A stretch of 64,000 bases of DNA from Boswellia sacra (lineage: Eukaryota > Streptophyta > Magnoliopsida > Sapindales > Burseraceae). A program made the position numbers and the translations under genes. The DNA lies in assembly GCA_013180625.2 (NCBI GenBank), contig SNVD02011399.1, positions 1 to 64,000 on the forward strand. Direction: 5' to 3'. A model generated the notes under the pieces. The model saw only the letters and a program-made list of their open reading frames with translations, made no database searches and had not been told where the DNA came from. The first letter of the stretch is position 1. Each line of letters starts with the position of its first letter. This document shows positions 11,000 through 20,924 of the stretch, one piece after another.

Positions 11000-12048
11000 A
11001 TCCTAGCTTTGCTGAGAAGTTTAGAATAGATGTTTGTTTCATTTGGACTTATGTTTGTTATGGATGATTATATGAGTAGCTTTGTTTGTGATTTCGAGAC
11101 AAAAATTAGTTGAACTTGCAAAGATACTTAAGTTGATCTAATGGATGGATTTTTTTTTTCATATCATATTATATTTTACCTTCCAATTAGTTCATTTTGC
11201 TTACCGGACGTGCTGAAAATTTGCCCTGTCTGAATTGGATTGAAGCTATACTTATGGCAGTGTGGAATTTGATTTTGTTGTTGAAAGGAAGTATGTAGTT
11301 GCTTAGCGTCAACATTAACAAATAACAATGGCAGTACGGCCACTACTTATTTGGTGTTTTTGAACTTACCAGCAAGATAAATTTTTGTCTAGTTTCTAGT
11401 ATCCGAAAGGCTTAACCATAAACACAAATGTCGCTTGCTTATGTGAATGATTGGCTCTTTGTAGGGATTGTCATGGATATAGCTAGATGCTCTTTTTTTT
11501 TTTTTAAGTTTCAGTTCTCTTCAGTGTATTGCGTGTGAACCTTTTTTCCTCAATGCAATGATTATAATAATTTTTCTCTTCATTGTTTGCGGCAAGCCAG
11601 TCAACACTTAGCTTGTTGTCAATCTGTGTTCATTCTACTCTATTAATTTATTAATGTCAAAACATCTTTTAATTTTCATGATTCGTGTAAATATCTTCCG
11701 TCAATTGTTTTTGTTATTTTACTGTTTGCAATTGAAATGTCTTATATCAACATTTTCTGGTGGTAATATTTAAGTTAGGATATGTTGCTTTATTAACTTG
11801 CTGCGATTTATGAAAATAGGTATGAGGCTCTAGCTATTTGGGGGTCATTTTTTAACTTGGATATTAAGATCTTGTCTTTGATTATAGTATATCAAATGCT
11901 CATTAATGTATGAATTATTGTAGATCAAAGTTATTATTTATTTCCCTTGGTGATTTTGTAACTTAATGTTTTGATGTTTGGTAGAATAGCTGCCCTGTTA
12001 TTTGTGTTACCTATACTTCATAGCTTAATTGTGTATTGTTATATGCAG
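11000..12048. other. Intron-like AT-rich DNA between exon-like pieces
   Basis: T-rich sequence without open frames, and no repeats that I can support. It ends in a good acceptor (atatgcag at 12041-12048). Confidence 0.4.
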
Positions 12049-12114
12049 GAACAATATATTAGGGACGCAATTGGTTCTCCATTGCTCCCCTTCACCTTGA
12101 TGCAACCACATGCG
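12049..12114 (+). pseudogene. 22-codon exon-like piece, unidentified
   Basis: It is flanked by atatgcag and gtaagt, is 66 nt long and is open throughout: it reads EQYIRDAIGSPLLPFTLMQP plus two residues. The clean splice sites make a real exon ancestry likely. I cannot name the parent gene. Confidence 0.35.
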
Positions 12115-13574
12115 GTAAGTTGCTTTAAATAAGTACAGTTTAAGTTAGTAAATAGTTGCATTTTAATTTAGTTTGATAGTTCAAGTTATCTTTTATATAT
12201 TATTTATCTCACCTTTTTTTGGCGATTTGTTTGAAGTTAGTGTTATGTTTTGCAAATATTTTTGTGCAAACCTTTTTATCTGAATACAACAATTATGAAC
12301 AAAATGGAGAAAAACAAGTTTGTCTTTTTGTAGTTGAATTTCTTCAACTGCCCAATAGATCTTTAGCTTTTAGTTTCTATATTAACCAAGGTTTAGTAAG
12401 TGGGTTTTAATTGATATTAATTGTTTTTCCTTTGTTCTGGCAATTTGTGATGTGATGTACCACAGAAGTTGGCTGGTTAGCTTGATTTTAATTTAAGCAT
12501 ATTGCATTTCCTATGTATTGCTGTAATTTAAGTCAAAACAATTTGTTCATGGTATACTGTTGACCATTGCATGTATATGATTAATTTTCTAAGCTAATCT
12601 ACTTAAGTAATTTGTAAATTGAATTTGTTATGAACAAGTTAAATTGAATTTGTTATAGACAAGGTAAGTGTGTTGATTTTGTACATTTTAAGTTTAATTT
12701 TGTACTTATTGGACTGTTAAGTAGTAGGTTGACTTCGTAAATAGGTTTCATGGATTTTTTTTTGTTTTGTTAATTTATGCTCTGTAGCTAGCTTTTATAT
12801 TTTCAAATGTTATATATTTGATTTTCTGGATCATGTTCAGATGTTATATATTTGATTTTAGATGATGTTACAAACATGGAGAAGTTCTACCAATAGTGCG
12901 ATCCTGGTGGGTTTCTTTTTTGTTTTTTCTTTTCTTTAATTTTGTTTGTTTGCTTGGTTTATTTAATTCAAAATATGTTACATTGGCTGCCAATATCAAT
13001 TGTTAAGATATTTTGGTGGTGTTTAGTTAATGGCTTTGTTTTTTTTTTCATACCAATATTATCTGAATTTTGTTATTATTTTTTCTGTTTTGTATGAATT
13101 GTTGGTTAATCTGTTTTTAATTTTTTTCTATTTTGTCTAAATTATTGGTCACTTACTGTGCTGAGAATTGCTAAGTTCAATGTTCTGGATATCAGAACAA
13201 ATAAAAAATAAAAAGAATGCAAAGTTCAAAGTTGGTTGTGTTCTTTTTAGCCGTTTTTATTTTTTAATTCTTTAGGCAAGTTTTCTACTATAGCATTTGA
13301 AGCTTCCTTTTGCACAACTTGTATTTGGATTTCTTTTGTATTCAATGCTAATGCAGAATTGCTCTAGTTTTGCTACTTTGGTTGTTTAGGCTAGCAAAGC
13401 ATGTAGTTTGTGCAATAAATATAACAAGATAATGTATTTAGTTTGTGTTGTTCATTATATGTGACTCACCTGAAAGTAAATAGTTTGTGCTAACTATTGC
13501 ATCTTCAGCATTTATTTTCTTTGCTGTGGAAGGTTTTTTAACTGGAAATTACTCACTGATTCTAAATGTAACAG

Positions 13575-13755
13575 GAGCTCAGAGAAGAGAGTGACTGCAA
13601 TTGCCACTAGCAATGATGGTAAGCATGTTTGTTTTGCTGACAAATTTGCAGTTGTTTGGGTTTTGGACCTGCATGAAGTTGATTGCAGTCAAGCATTAGT
13701 CAATAAGAAGGCATCACTATTGCTTGCTCATTATTGTAGTATAATTACCAGCCTG
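13575..13755 (+). pseudogene. Single exon of the WD-repeat subunit of tRNA (guanine-N7)-methyltransferase (TRM82/WDR4-like)
   Basis: The exon is bounded by taacag and gtgagt. It reads KRVTAIATSNDGKHVCFADK, then a FAVVWVLDL-type WD blade, and ends HYCSIITSL. The combination RVTAIA..DGK.VCFADKF..VWV.DL...AL..KKA..LLAHYCSIITSL is characteristic of the plant non-catalytic subunit that stabilises the tRNA m7G46 methyltransferase. Only this exon is present. The neighbouring exon-like pieces do not belong to that protein as far as I can tell, so this is a gene fragment, not a gene. Confidence 0.7.
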
Positions 13756-14157
13756 GTGAGTTAGTCACAATTTTGCATTTAGATCTTTCTTTTTCTTCTC
13801 ATACACATGGATTTTTGTTGGCTTAGTAGCATTTTTGAGCTTAGATCTTGAACAGATTAATGCCCCTCATGCATCAAAAGATTTCTACAGGATAAAATCT
13901 TTCTGCATGCTCTGATCTTTGGTTTTTTATGATTTAGTACTTGCTGTGAGATAAAATCTTATTCTAGAGTTTGTAGAATCAATTATTGTCCTCGTCTTTT
14001 ACCTATTGCCAAAAAAGGTATTTGTTTCTGAGTACTGAAGCTATTCTGAATTTCTTATACTGCTACCCCAACAAAACTCACCACCGTGACTTGCATCTTT
14101 CTTTGCCCCTTCATTATCTGGGTATATTCTTTCTCATAATTGTTGTCCAAAATGTAG

Positions 14158-14288
14158 GTCATACTTGGTGAGGAGAGTTTCCATGGGATATCAAAAATGT
14201 CGTTTAAAATCATTTTGTCAAGGCCAGCATTGGTTTTCAACTCAAATGCTATTGGTCAAGGAAGTATGGCACCTTGCTGCACAACCAG
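14158..14288 (+). pseudogene. Exon-like open piece, unidentified
   Basis: The piece lies between an atgtag acceptor and a gtatgt donor and is 131 nt, open in one frame: GEESFHGISKMSFKIILSRP then ALVFNSNAIGQGSMAPCC. I do not recognise the protein. It is another member of the 10.0-14.3 kb collection of exon-sized pieces. Confidence 0.3.
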
Positions 14289-14879
14289 GTATGTAAAAAG
14301 TAACCTTGAAGTTGATTGTCCTATTGCCTATAATAGACCTTGCAGATTTCAAGATTTACAAAGGATTTCGATCCATGTATTTTTGTCCAATGCACGTTTT
14401 CTTGTCTATAGTGGCTTAGTTTTGGTTGTGGTTACTGTACTTATTTTCTGATTTGAATCATTGAAAGTGAATGATTGGTATGCTTTAAATTACGGTCAAA
14501 TATTGTCAGCTTAAGTTCTAGTACCATAAAACTCATTTTTGGGGTTGCAATCTACTCTACTTTTGCAGTAAGTGCTGAAATGCAGGAGCAACGGATAAAA
14601 AGTGTAGCTGCTGGTTAAGAACTGCAAGTGTCCTTAAATTTTGTTCTTTTTCTGATACTATTTAATTTGCTTATTGACATGTCTACTATTATGATTCTTA
14701 CAAAGAACTATTTATATCTCTTTTTAATTAACAACTCGTATAGATCATTTATTTCAATAGTGTATAATAAATCTAGGAGAGGAGCTATTTGTGTGTGTTG
14801 TATATGTCAAATTGGAGTATTGACAAAGTCGTACAGGGTAGAAAAATAACAAAAATTAGTACTACTATGTTTTTTAAGG

Positions 14880-15808
14880 AGCAAAACCATATCTGTAATT
14901 ACAAAGCATTATTTATCGGTCAAAAACCGATAAATATTGTACAACAGCCATATTTATCGGGCAAAAAGCGACAAATATGGTATAATAAAACGCGGAATCA
15001 TATTTATCGGTCAACAAGCGCCAAATATGACGAAATTTAAATAATGTGACCGTTGGCATGTCATATTTATCGGGCAAAAAGCGATAAATATGGTAGGGAA
15101 TCATATTTATCGGTCAAAAAATGCCAAATATGGTAAACTTTAAAAAAATTGACCGTTACATAACCATAAACAAGCGCCAAATATGGTGAAATTTAAAAAT
15201 TTTTACCGTTATCATGCCATATTTATCCGACAAAAAGCGCCAAATATGATGCAATTTAAATAATTTGACCGTTGGCATGCCATATTTATCGGTCAAAAAG
15301 CGATAAATATGGTACAACAGAAAGTAGATTCATATTTATCGGGTAAAAAGCGCCAAGTATAATGAAATTTAAATAATTTGACCGTTGGCATGCCATATTT
15401 ATCGGACAAAAAACGATAAATATAGTAGAGAATCATATTTATCGGTCAAAAAGCGCCAAATATGGTGAAATTTAAAAAATTTGACCGTTACGATGCCATA
15501 TTTATCGGTCAAAAAGCGACAAATATGTTACAATTCAAAAATTTGACCATTAGAAACCTCTATATTTGTCATTTTTGTCACAAAAAGTGACAAATATGTG
15601 ATTTTTTTAACAGTACATTATGGGTTATATTTGGCGTTCTTAATATGACAAATATGATTGACACCATATTTGGCGTTTTGACCGACCGCCAAATATTGTC
15701 AAATATGACCATATTTGGCAGTGCCATAGGTGTCGTTTTTATGACCGCCAAATATGGTCATATTTGACGGTCAAAGACTGCCAAATATGGCGTTTTTTCT
15801 TGTAGTGG
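14880..15808. mobile_element. Terminal part of a CACTA transposon with palindromic subterminal repeats
   Basis: About 0.9 kb packed with inverted and direct copies of a motif like ATATTTATCGGTCAAAAAGC followed by GATAAATATGG, changing to a CCAAATATGG/CCATATTTGGC form near the end. It closes with TTTTTTCTTGTAGTG at 15808, the complement of the CACTACAAGAAAA terminus of plant CACTA (En/Spm) elements. A GGG that could be half of a 3 bp target duplication follows. No matching left terminus was found, so the element is truncated or its other end lies elsewhere. Confidence 0.75.
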
Positions 15809-15879
15809 GGGGAAGAAAGAAAGAAAGAAAAAAGAGGAAAAAAGAGAGAAGGAAAAAAGAAAAAGAGAGAGAAAAAGAA

Positions 15880-16264
15880 GAGAATTCCTCATCAACCTTA
15901 AGACACTTCCAAGCGGAATTGGTGACAAGTACTCGACCATGGGAATGGTTTAACAACTCACTAGGAAATAAGAGTAACATCATTTGATAGAATCTTCGAC
16001 TGGAATCACATCGAAGAATTCCTCTAGACATTAAAAGGTAATCTATTGAAGAACGCACCAAACAAGGTAAAAATTTGAATTAATTTTTACATCATCAAGC
16101 AATTTTTTTGAATTTTGTAGGAACCTGTAAAAACAAATGGAAGAATCCCCAACAAGTCCAAGAATCCAAAACTCCTCAGTGAAGAGAATAGTTAATGCAA
16201 GAGAAATCAGGAATGAAAAATATCAGAACATGACAAATCAAAAGATTTTCCCTAGTGGATTGAA
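15880..16264 (+). repeat. Direct repeat, copy 1 (385 bp)
   Basis: This matches 17794-18179 closely, both running from GAGAATTCCTCATCAACC to CCTAGTGGATTGAA. Both copies are preceded by a long AAAGAAAG-type purine tract, so the shared unit probably extends upstream to about 15810 and 17690. The two copies bracket the antisense ORF remnant. Confidence 0.85.
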
Positions 16265-16522
16265 TGATTCTACCGAAGAATAAAAAAGGTGTAGTAAGAA
16301 TATGGTATAAACGAAATTTTGACTATAATTTCTTTGTTAACTTGTCCCAGGTCAATGTGTGAATGTAATCACAAACGAAGTCTAGCTTATGAGATCTCTG
16401 GAGCTCTGTATAACGTGCAGCCTACCTCTTCATCTGAGAGAAAGAAGAATCCTCACTAGCAGGAAGAGGAGATGGTAGAACTCCTAACTCATATGCCCAC
16501 ATCTATCATGGATGATACAGAA

Positions 16523-17230
16523 TTAGAAATAGGAGTCATAAAGATAAAACCATGAAGGTGTGAAAAAAAAAGAAGTTACCTCAATTAGTGCAGCAAATCC
16601 GGGGACCCTAACAATGCCTCGACAAGCCTTATCTAAGCCAAAATATAGCTGATCAAGAGCAACACGACCCCAGTCAAAATATTTCACTCGATCAAGATCT
16701 TGGAGGGCAGGAAGTAAAGTCAAAGTAGTGGTATTTGATGCGTTAGAGAATAGCATCGTACCCAATAGATAAACTATGAAGCTGCAAGCATACTAGTCTA
16801 CCTCGACAGGAGTCAGATTGGACCTGCATTTCCAATGTTCATGCAAGGGAGCATATTGAATGGAAATATTGTTCTTGACCTTCACCTCACACCTAAGAAG
16901 ATCTTGGATCAATTTATGCTGATACGCTGAGTCTGCAATATAGGCATCAATAGGAATTGGATTGTCACAGAATGGAAGGTCGATCAAGGCGGCAATGGTC
17001 AAAGGCATAATAGTCATCTCACCAAATGGAAGATGGAATTTGTGGGTCATATCCATCCATCTCTCGCACAAAGTGGCTAATGCCTAATGATCAGTGTACT
17101 GTTGAGCATGCAAAAGACAAGTGATGAACTAATAGAAACCGGTATTGATGATCCTCCTCCTAACTATATCATTCTTTATCTCTAAGAACCAATTATAGGC
17201 TCTAGAAAATGCCCCACACATCCTATTCTT
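16523..17230 (-). pseudogene. Plant mobile domain (PMD/MAIN-like) ORF remnant
   Basis: Minus-strand frames 17071-16793 and 16765-16523, plus an upstream piece to about 17230, contain ATLCERWMDMTHKFHLPFGE, then MTIMPLTIAALIDLPF, and further on WGRVALDQLYFGLDKACRG. The pattern ALxxRWxxxTHxFHLPxGEMTxxLxDxxxLxxLP is the signature of the plant mobile domain (aminotransferase-like PMD family), found both in host MAIN/MAIL genes and in transposons. Stops and frameshifts separate the pieces. The context suggests a transposon-borne antisense ORF, not a host gene. Confidence 0.65.
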
Positions 17231-17793
17231 ATAATAGTCCTAAAGCAAGAAATTGAAGTCTTTACATGAATGCAAGCCTAAATACATTCGAAGAAAATAG
17301 AAAAGGCAAGATATAAAGAGATCAAGTACCAGATTCATTATGTGAGAAGCCACGTCATAGACAACTGGTAACTCTTGGTGTCTTGGAAGACCTCTCAATG
17401 TCGATTTCCAGACCGGATTAGACTCGTTCAGGCCAAGGTGGATTGGATGACCCGCCGTTAGAAAGAAAAAGTTGAGACAAACACATAGGTAAAAATCGAA
17501 AGTGAATCGGATGAAAAACGAAGAAGGTATGCGCGAATGAAGATGTGAATGGAAGAATAGGCTTTATAGAAGCCCCCAACCGTCAGGCGGTAGTCAGATA
17601 ATCGGGTTGCTATCAGATAGTCAGCTGACCATCCCTAAAATAAGGGGCAAATAGGAAAGAGAGAAAAGGAAAAAAAAAGAGAGGGGCAAAGAAAGAAAGA
17701 AAGAAAGAAAACAAGAGAAAACAAGAGAGATAGAAAAAAGAAAAAGAAAGAGAAAGGAAAAAAGAAAGGAGAGAGAAAAGAAGAGAAAAAGAG

Positions 17794-18179
17794 GAGAATT
17801 CCTCATCAACCTCAAGATACTTCCAAGCGAAATCAGTGATAAGTACTTGACCATGGCAATGGTTTAACAACTCATTAGGAAAGAAGAGTAACCTCAGTCG
17901 ATAGAATCTTCAACTGGAATCACATAGAAGAATTCCTCTAGGTACTAGAAAGTAATTTGTTGAAGAACGGACCAAACAAGGTAAAAATTTGAATTAATTT
18001 GTACATCATCAAGAAAAATTTTTTAATTTTGTAGGAACCTGCAAAAACAAATGGAGGAATCCTCCACAAGTCCAAGAATTCGGAACTCCCTAGTGAAGAG
18101 AATTGTGAATGCAAGAGAAATCGAGAATGAAGAATATCAGAACATGATAAATCAAAAGATTTTCCCTAGTGGATTGAAA
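17794..18179 (+). repeat. Direct repeat, copy 2 (386 bp)
   Basis: This is the second copy of 15880-16264, preceded by a purine tract (about 17690-17793) with AAAGAAAG and GAGAGAAAAG runs. After the shared end GGATTGAA the sequence differs (aggaagc here, tgattct in copy 1). Confidence 0.85.
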
Positions 18180-18409
18180 GGAAGCAAGAATAGAAGCTTG
18201 GGCATGAAACCCATTGAATACGAAATCTGAAGTAAACCAAGGAAGCGTGAAGAATATTCAGAAGAGGGGCATGAAACCCAATGAATGCAAAATCTGAAAA
18301 GATTAAAAATGAATGAAGAATGGTTACCCAAGTTACGAAGAACGAAAAGGTCTAAAGATCGCGAAGCTGTGCATGATAGAAGTTTTTCCAATGGAAATGT
18401 ATCAGAAGG

Positions 18410-18890
18410 AAAACCTAAGAAATATGAGCACTTAAGAGTGTTTTAAGCCCTTAGAATAAGCACAAGCCCTAAGAAGAGGCGCACTGAATAGTGTTTTAAG
18501 CTCTTAAAGTAGATACAAGCCCTAAGAAGGGGTACACTAAAGAGTGTTGAAAACCCTAAGAAGTAGGTGCATTTAAGAGTGTTTGAAGCTCTTAGAATAG
18601 GCACACTAAAGAGTCTTACTAAACCCTAAGAAGTAGGTGCACTAAAGAGCGTTAGAAATCCTAACAAGTAGGTGCACTGAATAATGTTTTATTGTAATCA
18701 TCATAAGGATGCTTTCTAGCCCTTGAATAGGCACATCGGCCTTAAAATGAGCACATCCACCCTTGAATGGGCACACTTGCCTTAGATAGGTACGTTCGCC
18801 CTTGGATGGGCACCTCAACCCTTGAATGGACAAACTCGCCTTAGATAGGCACGTTCTCCTTTAGATGGGCACATTGGTCCCCGAATGGAC
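18410..18890 (+). repeat. Two adjacent families of short tandem repeats
   Basis: From about 18420 to 18700, units of roughly 50-60 bp contain gtgttttaagcccttag and ccctaagaagtaggtgcact. From about 18730 to 18890, shorter units of roughly 25-30 bp contain cccttgaatgggcacac and ccttagataggcac. Copies are imperfect. Short minus-strand ORFs here merely translate the repeats. Confidence 0.75.
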
Positions 18891-19040
18891 ACACACTTTG
18901 CACGAATAGAAGGGAATGGCGAAGAAGTTTGAAAGAAGGAGGACGAAGTCAAAGATGATGAGAAGGAAGAAAGAAAGATGGAGTAATAATACTTTGTCAA
19001 CTTTTATGTCTCACAAACTTCTCCAAAGTAGAGGGTAAGC

Positions 19041-20924
19041 TGTAGATACTAGATTTTTTAGGCTCAAGATTGAAATGAAGATGAATGTTGAGCAAAGAAA
19101 ATGACCAAATGCCCTTCAAAGTCAAGAAGAGAAAGGTGAAAAGAAGTTGGTGAAGAGTCTAAAAAACTGATACATGACTTTAAAAAATTAATAAAAATTA
19201 ATTTGGCAGAAATATGGTGATGAATTATATACCCTTGTGAAGCTACGGATGTCTAGTTTTCAAAGAAATTTACGGATCATGAATCGAAGTTGAATTCCAA
19301 AAGTTATGCATGATCGAAGGAACAAAGGTTTTGATGGACTACATTGAAGGATGATAAAAAAATGAAGGGGCCAAAAGGAAATTGGCTGGCTGGCCATCAG
19401 ACAGCCGCTCGACCATCTGAGAGTCACCCAGCTATTGGAATGGATGCTCGGCTATTTGGAGATAGCTGCCCGACCCTCTTTGGTTTATTTTTGAAAATTG
19501 GCTTAGGAAATTTCCTTTTTCATCTTCACCCCTCTCCTATATAAACCCTCCCCCTCTCACTTTGTAATTTACACCGATTGTCGAATATAATCATCTTTCT
19601 TCCTCTTGAAAACACGCTCGAGAACTTGAGAAGTCTTTTCCAGTATAAATTTTTTAGGCATTCAGTTGCGCTAAACCCGGAAAGGGTACGTCTTGAGAGC
19701 AGAATTCTCTCCTCCCTCCTATTCCCTTTTATTTTTTATTAGAAGAAGCATGTTTAGGATTTTATTTTATGCTTAGGAGCATGTTTAGGGTTATTATGAA
19801 TTTTTTAACCCAATTTATTTTACAAGATGGATAAGCATGTCAAGGTAAGTCCGTAATCCTTCCTTTTTAGAATCATGCTTAGGAATTTACTTTCTTTGCA
19901 AATGCTTAGAATCATAATTAGGAAAACATGCTTAGAATTATGCTTAAGAGCACGTGATTAGAATCATACTAGGAAAAATTACTTGCTTTGATGAATGCTA
20001 GGATTACCATTAACAGATAGAATTATCATTTTACCCTTGAATGCTATGATTGGTGATTGTTTGAATTAGGCTAGAATATGCCATGAATATTATGAGTTAG
20101 GCTAGAATATGCCATGAATGTTATGATTTAGGCTAGAAATACCATGATGATACATGATATGAATAATGCTAGAATAGCTATAGGTAGAATTGCCATGATA
20201 TAATTTATCAAAATCTAGGCTAGAATGCCATGATATTAGATTATGGCTTTGTATGATTTATGAATGTATGGATACTTTTATATTAAGAAATGTATTTGTA
20301 TGATACCATGAAGTGGTGGTGGACTCACATTGATGGTGAGGGACTATCACTTAGAATAAATATTCAAATACATGAATGTATGAAATGTTTTATTTTATTA
20401 TTGAATAACAAATGTTGTAATCCTCTTCCCTTCCCCCATGTTTGATGAAAATGTAATCTTTTCTCCTCCCTCTTTCTATGTATGAATATACTACTATTTT
20501 GATTGAATAATCACCTCATATGTTTAATGAAGATAAAAATGAGAATGTGTGCATAAAATGAATCATTTAAGCGGGCTAAGTAACTGCAAGAGTTATTCCT
20601 ATTTCGTATTTCTCAAGTGCAGTCAGATTCATATTTGGACGACTCGAAAGGCTCGTACCTAACTTCCTGAACCCATCTTTGAAGGGATGAGGGTAGTTTA
20701 GGTCCTGAAGCGAGGGATCAGATTGTCCCCCATTCATTCTCAATTAAATAATTGGGTGAAGACTCCTTTCTCTAGACGTGCCTATGGCTCGTTTGTTTTC
20801 CCTGAAGTCTCGAAAGAGACTTTGACACAATGTCGTGGTCGCAAATGCTCTGGCAGGATGAAAGCCCCGTTCACAGATGGGAGATCAAAAATAAAAAAGG
20901 CCCCTAAATGGGGGCTATTCTTGA
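19041..20924 (+). repeat. Probable 3' LTR of the Tat-like element
   Basis: A purine tract (GTAGAGGGTAAGC ending at 19040) is followed by TGTAGATACTAG, a plausible LTR start. Near 19541 CTCCTATATAAACCCTCCCC looks like a TATA box of an LTR promoter, followed by a transcribed-looking leader. The right limit is set by the change to TNL coding sequence after GGGGGCTA at about 20924. No second LTR copy is present, so both ends are inferred. Confidence 0.45.
19536..19555 (+). promoter_or_regulatory. TATA box of the LTR-like block
   Basis: TATATAAA within CTCCTATATAAACCCTCCCC, followed about 60 bp later by a C/T-rich leader. It is consistent with an LTR promoter, inferred from sequence only. Confidence 0.4.

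Larger units (their letters stand above)
15809..20924 (+). mobile_element. 3' portion of a Tat-like Gypsy retrotransposon with an antisense extra ORF
   Basis: The segment contains, in order, purine-rich low complexity, a 385 bp direct repeat pair, a minus-strand plant-mobile-domain remnant, tandem repeats, a purine tract and a long LTR-like block with a TATA box. Tat-lineage Gypsy elements are known to carry additional antisense ORFs between pol and the 3' LTR, which this layout matches. No gag or pol is present and the left part is cut by the CACTA terminus at 15808. At about 20925 the sequence becomes TNL coding DNA, so this element interrupts that gene. Confidence 0.5.

Noticed and set aside
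15754..16061. Lys/Arg/Glu-rich and Ser/Phe-rich ORFs over the purine tract
   Set aside because: Low-complexity translations of AAAGAAAG-type DNA; the same occurs at 17613-17870.
18642..19000. Minus-strand ORFs with repeated PSKGERAYLRRVCPFKG-like blocks
   Set aside because: Direct translations of the short tandem repeats at 18730-18890.
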